DNA of 64,000 bases from Paragyromitra xinjiangensis (taxonomy: Eukaryota > Ascomycota > Pezizomycetes > Pezizales > Discinaceae). Numbering within the stretch: position 1 is the first letter of the stretch; every line of letters begins with the position of its first letter. The position numbers and the translations under genes are program-made. Below, piece after piece: positions 33,257 to 46,069 of this stretch. Location: contig JBCAMK010000004.1 of NCBI GenBank assembly GCA_038503065.1, positions 124,001 to 188,000 of the forward strand, in the 5' to 3' direction. Below the pieces are notes generated by a model that saw only the letters and a list, made by a program, of their open reading frames with translations, did no database searches and was not told the DNA's origin.

Positions 33257-33718
33257 TTATCCTTGTCCATCCACTTCTCCATCTTCTCCATCTCTTCGTG
33301 AACCCCCACTTCTTTGTACCCGCCGTTCCTCCATTTCTTTTCCCCACAGATCCAAGACAGCCTCCTTATTCCTATCTCTCAATGCCCGTCGTATCTCTCC
33401 TGTCAGCTCTTCAAGCCCGTCATATATTTCGCTCTTCCGACTTTCCCACTGTTCTTCTTCCTCTCTATCTCCGTCCACATCCCAAGAATCCTTCCTTCGT
33501 GCCATTTCGTCCTTAAGCGCGAGCGTCAATTCTTTCGTTAACATCTCTATGCGATCGTAACGACTCTTCCTCTCCTCTTTGCTCAAGCGTCTCAGTCTGG
33601 GGACTGGCACTCTCCGCGAGGCTCCATCGATGGAGGATACGAGCCCACCGGATGTGTGTGAATTCGAAGAACCTTCTCTGGGCGGAACAGTGTAGCGACC
33701 TGGGGGAAGAGTGTCCAT
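33257..33718 (-). CDS. Hypothetical charged coiled-coil protein, 153 residues
   Basis: ATG at 33718, stop at 33257, single open frame. The N-terminal 40 residues are Gly/Pro/Ser-rich. From about residue 45 on it is strongly helical and charged, with K-E-E-R-K, E-L-T-L-A-L-K-D-E, E-E-E-E-Q-W and G-E-I-R-R-A-L heptad-like spacing, consistent with a coiled coil. No catalytic motif, signal peptide or membrane segment is seen. Composition looks coding, but no homologue is recognised. Confidence 0.45.
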   Translation of the reverse strand: MDTLPPGRYTVPPREGSSNSHTSGGLVSSIDGASRRVPVPRLRRLSKEERKSRYDRIEMLTKELTLALKDEMARRKDSWDVDGDREEEEQWESRKSEIYDGLEELTGEIRRALRDRNKEAVLDLWGKEMEERRVQRSGGSRRDGEDGEVDGQG

Positions 33719-36700
33719 AGGAAATCAACATCGATCTCAATATTCAAAAGTGAACGCAGAAGAAACCCAGATCCGTGATAAACAAGGAATCTGTGCCGGA
33801 GGTTGTGGATGGGAAGCTAACTCCGTTGGTGTTCGTTGGCTTGGGGGGAGGGGTTTTGTGAAGTACACGTATCACTACGTTTGGACAGAGGTAGCGAGCG
33901 AGGGTGACCGGTGGACTCGATGAATCTGGGGCCGCCAAACCGAGCATTCGAAGGACTCCGAGAGTCTTATATCCCGTGAGGATCGCCTTGCCTGCCCGTG
34001 GGGGATCCTAAGGACGCGAAAGGCAATTTAAGAGGGAAAAAACTGACCGGGGTTCTCGATAGTTCTGCAGCTCCGTCCCTAGACACAACCCGCCAGCTTA
34101 TTGATGGGGTATTCCCCCCCAGTCCCGCCACTGCTGATTGGCCGGAATCTCACTCCGAGGCCAACTTTGCTTGAATATCTTATTCGCCACTTTACCCGGC
34201 CGATTTCTAACCCTTTTCTCCCCTTTTCGCATGCCCTGCTTCCTAAATCGGACCTAGAAACAGCATATTATCTTTGGGGGACCCCACACGTGGCATTGAA
34301 AACCCGCCGGATAACCTGAGTTAAAAGGCAGAAAGGTTTCGGCGAAAGATCTTGGCATATATCATCCCTAGAAAGGATTGGCCTTGCTCTGGAATTACCT
34401 TTGTCATTGGTCATCAACCCAGTAAACCACATTCCGCCACAATGCGCGAAAGAGTCCCCCAGTGGAAAACCCTCAACCGCCTAGCGTTGCCAGGGTTCGT
34501 ATCCATCCAATGCGCAAGAGCCTAGTTACAAGCTGGAAGCATTCAAACCAGGCCCCGTAAACCACGCTGGATCAGAGTTCCGCCGTTTACGTTGAATGGT
34601 TTCTTCAGCAGACACGAACGCACCCCAACGCTGAGACATACGTTGCTCGAAGCTACGTGTGCTAATAATTAACCCGCTATAATTCCCTGTTACATCGTCC
34701 GCGGCTGAAGCTTCGGGATATGGTTGTTCCATCGGTTGTTTCTAGCTCTGGCGCACTTTACGCAAAACCAACCCGGTAAAGCGGGGGGAAACAAATGGAT
34801 ATGTATTTAGACTAATGAAATACTATATTTTAGTGCTGACGCTTGTAATATTTCAGTCCCACTTCACTATCAGCTATAGCGTAACTGCTATTACCCTACT
34901 AACTCAGCCACAACTTCGCTCCGCGAAAAGTGCCAGAAATATCATTTCACACTTACCACTCTCGATCCCAAGCCACAGACGTGTCAAATTGTATAACAGC
35001 TTATGTGCGATGACCTAACTCAGCAAGGCGGAATTACGGGGCTCTAGAATACCAACTCCGCCCTACCCGACGCTTATGCAGGGAAAAGAGACATGGCGCG
35101 GAATTCGATTCCTATTGCCCTACTCTCTTAGTCTTTCCCCCAACTTGAAATTTCAAATGACAGACGATGGCGCATCTCCCACCAACACACGCACGTAATA
35201 TGGCCACCAGTTCCAGGTTTACTTCCCCATGCCATGGCGCATTGTAGACGCCAGATACCTTTCCTGGGTTCGAGTGAGGGATCATGACTCGGTAATAGCC
35301 GATGATACAAGTACCGATTGATCGACATGTTCCTTACTAGATATGATGTTTCCAACCTCCCAACTCGAGCACCGGCAACCATTTTAACTTCTGCAAAAAC
35401 GACCAGGTAATCAATCGCTCTGAAGAGCGGGGTAAATAAGAGGTTCGGTTCATAATACTCGGAGCCTATCTCCCCATCCCTAGGGAGGGCAGCAATCAGC
35501 CTGTACAAGTTCGGCCGCCGGTCCTAGGTTCAATGTAAGATGACGAAGACCGTAAGTATAACTTGGTAATTCAGATAGTACCAGTCTTTTCAATCACAGT
35601 AAAAATAACCACAAACGATGCGGAAAATTCAGCAGCCTTGAATTGAACATGCAGGAAATAGCTAACCGACAAGCCTCATCAATTGGTTTAGTTGATCATG
35701 TGAACAGATCACTCCGAAAACTATTTCCAAGTTTAAGCCGATGCCGATTTCAGGTCGTACGGATGGTGCGCGGCAAAAAAAAGAAAAGGTTGATTGGACT
35801 TCAGCTCTCCAGCTAGGTGTGAATATCGCCAATATCACATTCATGTACGGTACAAGGCTCAGGCATAAAATCACCGAAAGGTAGGGGTCGGCATGCAGGA
35901 CTAGATAGCATAAGGCCGATAATAGTGAACAGTTGCAATCATAATTTTCTGTTGAGACCTGCAGATCTTGAGCCATAAGTGGCACGGTGACTTTGCCTTC
36001 GTGGCCGAGTCACTCAACCACAGTAAGCACTTTGAGATTAGCCAAAGGATAATCACAACAAAAGGATGAAAATTGTAGCCTTTTTCCCTGCTTCCCTCTA
36101 AGCCCATCCATGCTATACTTATACTAAACAGTAAGTTTTCTATCGATTCTTTCATGGCCAGACGGCATTGGGGTGTGGAAGGAGCCTCTTGACTCGTTCT
36201 ACCTGATGTTTCCAATTGGTGAGTTAAGATCACCCTCGCCTACTTTTGCTGCGGGCCCATGCCCGTTCGCTCACTTCACACCTAAGCCTTGTACAGCAAC
36301 CTCGATCAAATTGCATCACAGCATCAACTACTATTAAGAGAATTAGCTCATCAATCCGCGGACTCGACCAAAGGAAACCCGGAATCCGAAGAGAAAAAGT
36401 ATCTACCGCATGGTACCAACTCGAATTGGAAGCCTCAAGACTAGTCGATATCGACTCCCTTGCTTGGAGCGTAGCGGCATCTCTATTCCTTGCTCACGGT
36501 GAGTTGTCAATCCAGGAATCAAAGCTCCGATAAAGCTCTCGTCCAAACAATGGACATCCGGTAGGTTCCAGCATGCATATGTAGACAACCCGCATGCAAT
36601 TCCCAAAACCTAGGCTTGTCCTCATTTGCCGTGGGAGGTACGTAGTAAAAGCGCAAGGTATCAAAACCATGATTTCAGAAGTGCCATGATACCAAGGAAC

Positions 36701-36941
36701 AGTATTTGTGACAGTTCTCCTCATAGTCATTTGTAGGCGAAGCCAACGTGATCTGAATGCGCATGCAGGGCGTATTCGCATTTATGCAGAGCCAGTGTCT
36801 CATACCGCTGTCTATTAAGACAAATGACCGGGGGGTTGTATTGGCAGCTGCGCGGGGAACGAAAGAAATAATATTTCAGGCGCCGTGCTGCGCCACCACA
36901 ACTTAGTGGCTGCCAAATGGCTCATTACTCGCGAATTTATT

Positions 36942-37072
36942 TACTTGTCCTCCAGCATATGAACCGGAAAACAGGGGGTGTGGCTTTGTATGTTAGGAAG
37001 TCTGAGCACAATCCTGTAGCATACAAAGCCACACCCTCCCTATTTTCCGGTTCATATGCTGGAGGACAAGTA
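36942..37072. mobile_element. Hairpin MITE family 1, copy 2 (131 bp)
   Basis: Same length and core as the copy at 31497 (GAACCGGAAAACA, GGGTGTGG), with perfect inverted arms. The outer 17 bases of the arms read CTTGTCCTCCAGCATAT, quite unlike copy 1, yet remain mutually complementary. Its right TA is also the left TA of the next element. Confidence 0.8.
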
Positions 37073-37244
37073 CAGTGCCAAAAAGGGGGATGCGATTGGT
37101 ACAGCATTTTTACAGTATTCTAAGAAATGCTGTATTAATTCCGCAGTGCTACGGGATTTATCAGTAAATGCAGCAGCACTCCAGAATTAATACAGCATTT
37201 ACTAGAAATACGGTAGTAGATCCACCCCATTTTTTGGTACTGTA
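37071..37244. mobile_element. MITE family 2, copy 1 (174 bp)
   Basis: Flanked by TA, with mariner-like ends: CAGTGCCAAAAAGG on the left, and CAGTACCAAAAAATGG reading inward from the right. The interior has further inverted segments around AATGCTGTATTAATT. A second copy of exactly the same length is at 52468-52641. Non-coding, so non-autonomous. Confidence 0.85.
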
Positions 37245-37754
37245 GTATCAAGCAAGCCGAAACCCTAACCCACAGCGATGAAAATGAACTGATGCATCTA
37301 AGTTTAGCAATTGTAGTCCAAACAACTTGGAAATGTGCGCAAATGAAAGATAAGGGGTTAAATAAACACTTATCTGTCTTAAAAATAAACCACAATTTTT
37401 TTTGGACGCGAATGGGATACGCACCCAGCGTGGGTTAGGGTTCCGGTTCGCTCGATACTTTTTAAATTCACGAGTACGTGAGATAGTGGCACAGCAACAC
37501 TCTAATAATAGAACACAGCGATTGGGACAGTACTGGCCGAAACCCTAATTCAGAACCGTTTTCAATTCTCTCAAAGCTTATCCCAACGTACATGCATAAC
37601 CTGGTACCCGATCATTACCCATATTACGCTGAATTATGTAAAACCCAGAAAACAAGAAAAAAGAAAACCCGAATAATACTCCTTAGCCAAACATTACCAG
37701 CAACCCCACATAGCACAAGTTAACTCCCCGTCCAACCCCCAGCTCATCCTATCA

Positions 37755-40700
37755 CTAAGCCTTATAGTTTTCGACCACATGCTCGATATGATCCTGGACA
37801 CGGGGGTAGACATCTCTATAGGCGGTCTTTCCCATCCAGTTGTCCAAATGACCTCTATCTTGGCTGCACAACCAGTCAGTCAAAACCCATAAAGGATTGT
37901 CCAAGGACTACTCACAAGACTTCACGTTGATAATCATCCACACCAAACGCCTCACGGAACAAGTTATACGAGATGTTCGTGCTTTCCGGGGTATACACAG
38001 CATTCACGCCACCCGATATAAACAATATCGGAACACCCCTGAGACGCTCAACATTCGCCTCCGAGACCAGAGACTTACCCTCATTATCCATAACATATCC
38101 GTTATTCCCCATCTGCATCAGCTGCGTGAGAGCCTTCATACTAACACCACCGACGAAATTCGCCAGATTCGTATGCGTAGCTGCATTAAGCTGTTTATGC
38201 TGCCAGAGCCTCCCAAACACGAGCTCGCTGCGATGACACACTGTAGAATTACAGATCTCCACCTTATTCCCCACCGGATAGAACCGTAGTACCTGGTCCA
38301 GGAACTTCTGCACCAAACGGTCGTCAGGGCTGGATAAAACCGGGAACCAAGGTCCGGCAACAGTCTTGTAGATGTTGTTTAATGGAAGTCTGGCTTTGAT
38401 CGCGTTGATGGTGGCCCATTTGGGGTTAGAGAACACCTGCGAGGCTGTCATGCCTCTGATCCAGCTTGCGGGGATCGTGCCATCGAGTAATCCACATGCC
38501 ATGGCTATAGACCCTGCGCAGTGAACAACGCAGTACACTCTTTCGGTGGTGTCTTTCCGGATGTGGTCTAGGGCGGCCTTAACATCTAGACGGGCGTCGA
38601 ATGTAGTGTAGCCTTGTTCGGCAACCTTTGTCTTACCGACGCGAAGCGTAGGGATGTAGATGGTATATCCTTGAGCAAGGAAAAAGGACACACAATCGTT
38701 CGGGATGGTTGGTAGTGCGTAAATCTTCCATAGTTAGCATTAAGCCCAAAGAAACCAGACTCTGACTAACCTGCTGATCTACTGCTGCCCCTGGAACGAA
38801 AAGAAGCGGTGGCTTCCCAGATGTAACCGCCGTCCTAGAACGACTCCTCAAGATCCCACCCCTTGAACTCTGCGGACGCCAGACATGCAACATAACCTTG
38901 ACTCCATCCGCCGCCGTCAGTGTCACCACCTCTGCAGGAGGAGTCTTAGGATAATATCCAGTAGCTGATATCGCCGGATACTGCAACACCCGGAAAGGCG
39001 AGAAGAAAAACCCTAGAGTCTGTCCCATAAACCAGCTAACGAAATGAGTAGCAGCCCCAAGTCTCCCTAGGACAGTAGTGCCAGAACCCCCAAAGCTGAG
39101 CATCTCGGATTTGAAATTCCTTAACGAGATAGTAAGGATTCCACGACCGACTACGCTACCGTTGGGACGGGTGAGTGTTACATAGAGGGTTGTAGTAGCT
39201 TTCCATGTTGTGGAGACGGAGAATGCAATGCTTGAATCAATCACCTTGTAACCGTTGAAATGCAATAGTTGACCGTCTGTCCCCATGAGATCCATCTTGT
39301 ATGCGAGGTTCTTGGTGTCCGGGGAGTTTATGTCTTGGCTGAAGAACTGAACCTCCCCGCGGAGTACCATGAATGGATCTTTGCTTAGTGCACCGCAAGA
39401 AAACGTCCCGGTGGCCATTGCAGCGTGATCCGAACGTTCAATAACTAGATGTGTTAACCTACTATCCCACCCTGTAACGCCATAGCAGTGAAACTCCACT
39501 TACGATTCTGAGTACTATAACTATCAACCGACAAGAAGAACCTCGCCGCACTAGACGACCCAGCGGCGACATCCGCAGCAACCTGGAAGTCTTCAATATC
39601 GCTACCGATATAAATATGACCATCCATAACCTCACTAAACCGCGTCCCACTCTTCCCAGCCGCATCCGTAATAGCTTTCTGCGCGGTCTTCATCTCCGAC
39701 GTCAAAGGGATAGACCTCTCCGGTTTCCCAAAAAGATTCAACCGCCCTATCACCATCAGCACCATCCTTCAAAACCCATAACCAAAACTCACCATTCCTC
39801 GTCTCATAATCCACCACCACCCCCTTCTTCCGCGCAACAGCCTCCACACTCCGTTCCGCCAACGCCGTAATAGTAGCAAACGGATTAACCCCCAGCGCAC
39901 ACGGGATGACACTCCCATCAACAACAACTAGCCCATCATGAACCTCCGTCCCATCACCCACAAACACCTCACCAACATGGTTCGTCGCCCCGCTCTCCCC
40001 AGTCCCATCACTCGACATACTCGCCCCGCCGATCGGGTGAACCGTGATCTCCTCCTGTCCCCCGAGCGCAAAGAAAGGCGAATTAACCAGCGTCCCACCA
40101 ATCTTCGAGGTTGCATCCGCAAGAACTCTATTCAGCTCTTTAACATGCTCAGTCCTACCAACCCCGAGAAAGCGCAGATACGGCTTTCCGTTCTCGAGCG
40201 TTAGTGTAGCCTCGTTGTTATCGTGAGACATGATCAGATAGATCTGAGTCCTGTTCGTGGAGCTACCAGGACTATACGGTCCTTTAAAACGAGTCTCGGT
40301 GCGGGAGAGAAAATGCCGTAACCGCTCTTTCACGCCGAATTTCTCAGGATAGATCTTCCCGGGCATAACCTCCAACATAGCCTGGAGGAGCGACGCGAGA
40401 GCCTCAGGAACTGCTCCCTCCTCGAGGACATACCCATCTAGGATATCCGGCTGGTCTCTCATATCGATGACGCCGTTGATAGTAGGGCCAACGGGACGAT
40501 CAGCAGGGACGTGTTCTCTCCCGACGGCGTTCGCGATATCATCCGTGTTGTACCCGAATGAGAGGATGTCTCCATTACCGCTCATTCCCCGACCAACCAT
40601 ATCGCTGGTCTTCAGACCGCACTCTCTACTCCGTAGGAGAATCTCAGTAGTCCCTAGAGTCCCGGCTCCAAGGAATACGAGTTCTCGAGCTTTAACCCAC

Positions 40701-42005
40701 ATCAGCTCTTTATGGAAGAGATCTTTAAACTCCGCACGTCCCCCACTATCTCCATGCCACGCGTAGAAAACCAGCCACCCACTCCCGGACGGATCTCGCT
40801 TGATATATCTCACCTCGCACTCACAGAAACTACCCCCGTCAGCACAGCCCCACTATAAGACTAAGCGAAACTCACATCTCCGCACCCCAGTTCCACGCGT
40901 CAGGGAGGTAATTCATCAACACGCTGTTCTTACTCCCATCGTTCACACCGGTACAATCCTGTCCCGATAGCGTCGACGCCTTCATCTCAACACCCATACT
41001 GTTTAGTCCGTCTTTAAAGAACGTCGTCTGCGGTGCTCTCGAGAATTTCTCCGGGACTCCGAGAAGCGCTGCTTGTTTTTGAAGAAGCGAGAGCTTCGGT
41101 AGCTCTGGGTAGTCTTCTGGGTATGGACATGGCTGTAATACCTCGCTGGCGCGTTGGTAGTCTGGGTTAGGGTTTAGTACGAGTGATAGTACGTGATTAA
41201 CGGGGGGGGGGGGATTACATTTATGAAGTGATTTAGGGTTCTTGGCGATCTCGTCTGGCCAGTAATCGAGCTGGAGAGTCCGTTCATCGGCTTCTAGGAA
41301 GATGTTGGCGTTTAAGAGTGATGTTCCACCGAGACCTGCGATTGGTTAGTAGACATCACACAAGAGAAGAAACCCCTACCATTAGCCACAAACGCATTCT
41401 GTCCCTCTCCAAGGATCAAATGATAAAGCCCCGTAGGCTCCCCCAAAGTAGCATCAACCACATCCTCCCCATCCCTGCCGATATTCCCAGAAACATGCAC
41501 CTCCGGTGCCGCCTCCGCAAGAGTAACCGGATACTCACCGGCTGCGAACATCAGCACTATCCAACGTACATAAGGAAGAGCACTCACGCCATCTCTCCTT
41601 CCCTAACTCAAGTACACAAACCTCCTTCCCTGCTCTCGCCATCCTACTCGCCGCTACCCCACCACCATACCCACTGCCCACCACAACAACATCATACACG
41701 GTCCTCATCATCGCCACCGGCTTCGCAATCCGCGGGTACTTCGCCTCCTCGGCTGCCGTGGTGTCGTCCGAACATGCGACGTAGTCGCTAGAGGGTAGAC
41801 GCGCTCCTCCTTCTGTATAGGCTGACGGGTCAGCGTGGAGGATCTCGCGAGGGAAGGACCCATCTACAGATTGGGTTGGATCGCGGATTGGTGTTGTTGG
41901 GGCGGAGGAGCCGGGGGTGCTATGGTAGGAGGGGGTTTTCGGGGAGTTGCTTGCGCTGCTGAGGTTTAGGGAGGCGGGACGGGGTGAGAGGTAGTTCGAC
42001 GCCAT
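37755..42005 (-). CDS. Fusion of GMC/cholesterol-oxidase-like FAD oxidoreductase and alpha/beta hydrolase
   Basis: A 1296-residue two-enzyme protein from nine exons: 41588-42005, 41380-41541, 41219-41335, 40876-41161, 39716-40829, 39504-39678, 38771-39471, 37916-38724 and 37755-37863. Introns are 32-57 bp. The Ser-rich N-terminus is followed by the FAD-binding motif V-V-V-G-S-G-Y-G-G-G. The GMC C-terminal signatures are H-P-I-G-G-A and G-V-N-P-F-A-T-I-T-A-L-A-E-R, as in cholesterol oxidases. After a middle domain (about residues 760-990) comes an alpha/beta hydrolase: L-L-F-V-P-G-A-A, nucleophile elbow V-H-C-A-G-S, late acid region, and D-R-G-H-L-D-N-W-M-G with the catalytic His. The elbow has Cys where Ser is usual. 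The substrate could be a sterol or other hydrophobic alcohol whose oxidised product is then hydrolysed; this is inference. Confidence 0.87.
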
Positions 42006-45000
42006 GGTTGTTGTAGTGTAGGATTCTGTATTAGATCCTGTGGAGGGCTATCCAGCAGATGGGATGGAATGTTTCCTCTCTGCCCGCGGGGAAAAACCCT
42101 CATTTAAAAGATATCGAGCGATAATCTAACTTCAGCCCTGGAGGGGAAACAGATCAGCTGTTTCCTTGTGACTCCGTCTCGCTATTCTCAGCTTTAAACC
42201 CTTGCACGACGTAATAAGGCTGAGAATCATCCAATAGCTGACCGGAGGACGGGGGAGGGGTGTTTTCGTGCGACTGTCGCGCCGGATTCAACCAAAATCG
42301 ACCGCGGGAAAAATATTAAATTATTTGAAAGGGGGGTGGATTGTCTCGGGTGGGTGAGAGAAACTGTATTTTTTTTATTTCTATTTTTTATTGTATTCTG
42401 AAGAGTTGGTTTTATTCTAGGTATGAGATGGGGGAGGTTCATCACATTCAGTGATGGTTCTAGGTATAATACCGAGACCAACGGGATAATCCAGATGAGA
42501 ACCGCAAGGCTTGATGCTTACGGTAGTACAAGACACGGATCGAATCACTGGAGGACGGAAATGGAAATCGTAAGCAACCAAACAACCGAGAATAAAGAAT
42601 AATACCATATATCTCCCCCTTTGATGCTCAGCCCTAGCTGAGCTGACGATAGCAATCTTCTCCCCTTTATGTCAATCCCCAAACTCAATGATGCGACCGT
42701 CTTCTGCTAAGGGTTTATCAATTGAAGGATGTCTTATCGCCAAACAGGAATTGCTTTTTCTTCGAGGCTGAGTAGTTAGAGCAGCGGTTCCCCTCGGTTC
42801 AAAAGAGGTTTCTTACGAAACATAGCTCAGATGACATGTGATATCAAAGACCCGCGATCGAGATGGAGTAATGACATGTAAGTAAGAGAAAACAAAAATA
42901 AATAAAAATAAATCAAGAGATTCGAGCCTCACCGTATAGCTTCGCCCTCCCCACCACTACAATCCCATGTCGAACCTCCCGCAAACACCCAAGATCCAAC
43001 TCCTTATCTTATCACTCCCTCCAACCCATCCCCTTCCGGCAACTCCAGGCAAAACCCCACCAAAAATAACCCACCCCTAACCCTACCACAATAGACGCGG
43101 CAACACCCGGACTCAAAGAAAGCCAACGCTAGCCAACACAACCCCCAATTCATCTCAGGAGGTGAGGAGTTTGGTGATCGCGATCGTCGCCGAGTTTGGG
43201 GATTGCCCCGACGGGACGGTAACCGCAGAGCCGCACGACGGTTCCGTGGTGTTCGCCGAGGTTGTTCGTTATTCGCGCATTGATGGTAGTCGTGATTGAT
43301 CCTTCGTTCGTAAGCTGTGGGTTATCGTGCGGTTGGCAGTTGTGGGGTTAACGATTCTAAATCCACCGTGTAGATGTCTTGGCATCCGGGTTTGCGCGAG
43401 AAATCGACAAAGTCTCCTAGTATATTAGTGGTCGCGTGCCGTAGGCGAAGGGGAAACAACCTTTCTATTTCATTAAATGTAGATACGATACCTACTATAT
43501 GTACTCTGAAGAACTAGAATAGACAATTATAAGATACACAGAACAACACAGCAGTGTTTCGAGCGACTTGACCGTAATTGGGAGAAACGTGCAGCAGCGG
43601 GTGGTGTCGGACCAATACAGCGAGTCGTTGCGAATTCCTGCAAGTGCATGCAGAGCGACCGTGCGTGCGAATTAATAAGCTTGTTTACTATCCAGGATCT
43701 GGGGTTATGTCTCGGGGGGTTTTTTTTCCGGGACGGAGAGGTTGTTCCGCGCCACAGGTATGGCTGGTAATGGGATATTTGAAATGAGGTTTACAATTGT
43801 TTACTGGGGTTTCTTGGCAATGAATAATAGAGTTCGGGGGAGGGAACCCCGACGGACCGGTTCGTCTACTGAGTGTTGGTCCCCCCACGAAAAGTATAAC
43901 ACCTCACGATATAACGAACGGCATTTGTGGGAAGGAAAAATTTTCTCTCGCAAAACTCAAAAAGCATGGGAGGCAGCAAAACTAAACATGAGAAGTGAGG
44001 TTGTAAAACAATTTGCATGGACAGCAAAGAGGTTTCCCCCATCACCGGGTTGATCGGGCGTTGCCAGTTGGCGGATGAACGATGGTTTACGGTTTAGCTC
44101 GTTTCCTACGTTGCAGACGCCTCATCTCGACGGACGACGTGAGTGGGCACCAACGCACGCGTTGGTGCATTGCAGGGAGAGAAAAAGAAAAGGAAGGAAT
44201 AACGATGGGTATCGGGGTTCCAATTACTATGAGGCTTCACTTTTGATGTAACGGGTTTATTTGGATTGGAGACTCCAATTGAGATTCTTGAGATCTGGTC
44301 TGGCTCTTATGCACATAATGAATCATCATATGGTGAATCCAATTGACGCGATAATCGCCAATTCCCGGCTTCTCGGAGTGAAGATGGACGTTACGGCATT
44401 CCAAAGCGTGTCGTAATCTTGTGCTTCGTGATGGCGGCCATCACTCTGGGTTACGAGGACACGACCTCTGTCTGACAACCGATGGTGATGATGAGATGGT
44501 TGTGAAACAATGGCTACGAAATGGCCAACGAAGACACTGGGGGAATGGGTTCTCTGTAAAGACCCGACGCGACAGTGCCGAGTGTCTAGGCATTCTTTTA
44601 CGAGAGAAGGCAGTGTGGGTGTGATGATGATGATGACCGGGAATAGTTACAGTATCATACAGACGCCAGGGGAAAGTGATGTTTGATAGGAGAAGAGTGG
44701 GTTCGGAATAGAAACGGAGGCCAACCAGAGGATGGATGGGTGTGGCTAGAGCACTGACAACAAAACATGCAGGGATTAGACAGGGGACGATCATCCATCC
44801 AGACCCTTGAGATGCTTCCTGGGTCACCACGTCTTCGAGTCTTGCACTCTCCACACCGCCGAGGTTGAACCCTTTTTTTGCCCATTGACCGAAACCCAGC
44901 CAATTGTAGAGAGCTCTGTCTGCCTGTTGCTCACAGTCACTGCCTCCAGCACTGCTACAGCGCTGCTACTAAGTCTAGATTAAACCCCCGATTGACCTAT

Positions 45001-45279
45001 TTCCTCCCTTCACATGCCTTTTTCCGCCGTCCTCTTGCTGCCTGCTTCTTCGTTCTCTTCCCTGACTGCTCCCGTGTCGCTTCCCCCTGCTCTACCGTTT
45101 GGTTCGTGCATGCAGCAGGTTTGGGCCGAATCGCTTCCTATACCGTCCACACGATAGGCTGTCAACGCTGCCACTCGCAGAAGGTGTGTCTACGTGTTCG
45201 CCTGTACGAGTCTCGCTTGCTGCCAGCGGTAGACGTCCACGCTACAGACCTGCACTCGAGCAGTCTGTAGCCAGTAGTC
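42006..45279. other. Intergenic region between divergent genes
   Basis: This 3.3-kb stretch should hold the promoter of the GMC fusion gene near its left end. Some frames of 60-130 codons exist (for example 43742-44053 plus and 44441-44854 minus) but show no motif, and they overlap each other on both strands. One CCCTAACCCT string lies near 43075. I see nothing else. Confidence 0.4.
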
Positions 45280-46069
45280 TTTGCAACCCCCCAATCGAGA
45301 ATTACTCGCCCAATCCAATCCCGGCATATTCCTTTTCCTGCTTGAGCTTTCTTTGCTTTTTCTGCCTCAGTCTGCGTGCTGTGCGGTACGCACTTTTTTG
45401 GGGGCTTCGGAGGTAACTTCTGGTCTGGAGCTACTAGGAAACCACCAGGAGAGGTACATCATACCTTACGCCTTGAGTGAGGGAGGAGAGGAAAGAAGAA
45501 AAGAAAGAATTCTTTCTTCTCTCTCGTGCTTCTCACGCTCACTCACTCACTCACGGCGACTGCCAATTGTTTTCATCTCCCAGCGTCCATCCAGATCGCG
45601 CGGTGTGCTGACGTCGTCGTTCTCTCGTCGCCCCCCGTTTGAGCGAACCACGTCGTCAATCGATCAGCCTACTCGCTCTCTTTCTCTCGCAATTGACACA
45701 TCCCACTCCGCTTTCCCATTTCGGTGCAAAGTGTTATATATCCTCGCCGGCGTTTCGACTTTCCCTTCCCTCGTCAAAGAAGAAAGAGGAGTCCACCCTC
45801 TCCCCGCTATTCCTGCCAGAGATAACTGTGTTTCTCGGCCCCCATCACCATCCATCACCCACAGCCAGCATACCCGTTACACATCTATCATCAACATTCA
45901 TCTATAATCAACGTCTGCTGCTGTCACATCTTCTCTCTCATACTCAGTCTTCCGTTTCATCTTCCTGTTACATCTATCCCCCGTTCCTTTTGACTTATTC
46001 CACCCCGTATTCATCTTCATCCATCCTCTCAACAGGATTATCCCCTACCCCCCACCCCACCTTTCCACC
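45280..46069 (+). promoter_or_regulatory. Pyrimidine-rich leader/promoter of the 1000-residue gene
   Basis: About 790 bp dominated by C and T, with runs of TCTCTC, CACTCACTCAC and CATC. Fungal core promoters and long 5' leaders of highly expressed or growth-controlled genes often look like this. It ends in CCACC directly before the ATG, an excellent translation context. Short upstream frames occur in it, and none looks like a protein. Confidence 0.45.

Larger units (their letters stand above)
33719..37754. other. Gene-poor region with two abutting MITEs
   Basis: I recognise no complete gene. A plus-strand open stretch at 36297-36498, between a CAG acceptor and a GTGAGT donor, has coding-like composition and may be an orphan exon. 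MITEs occupy 36942-37072 and 37071-37244. Two telomere-like boxes lie at 37260 and 37432. The short minus-strand frame at 34526-34732 is open but unrecognised. Confidence 0.4.

Noticed and set aside
42810..42900. tRNA-like A-box (TAGCTCAGATG) followed by GATCGAG
   Set aside because: No acceptor stem or anticodon arm can be formed and the B-box lacks its final C. I support no tRNA gene in the window.
44441..45416. Several overlapping frames of 80-137 codons on both strands
   Set aside because: They compete in the same DNA and lack motifs. The right part is pyrimidine-rich leader of the gene at 46070.
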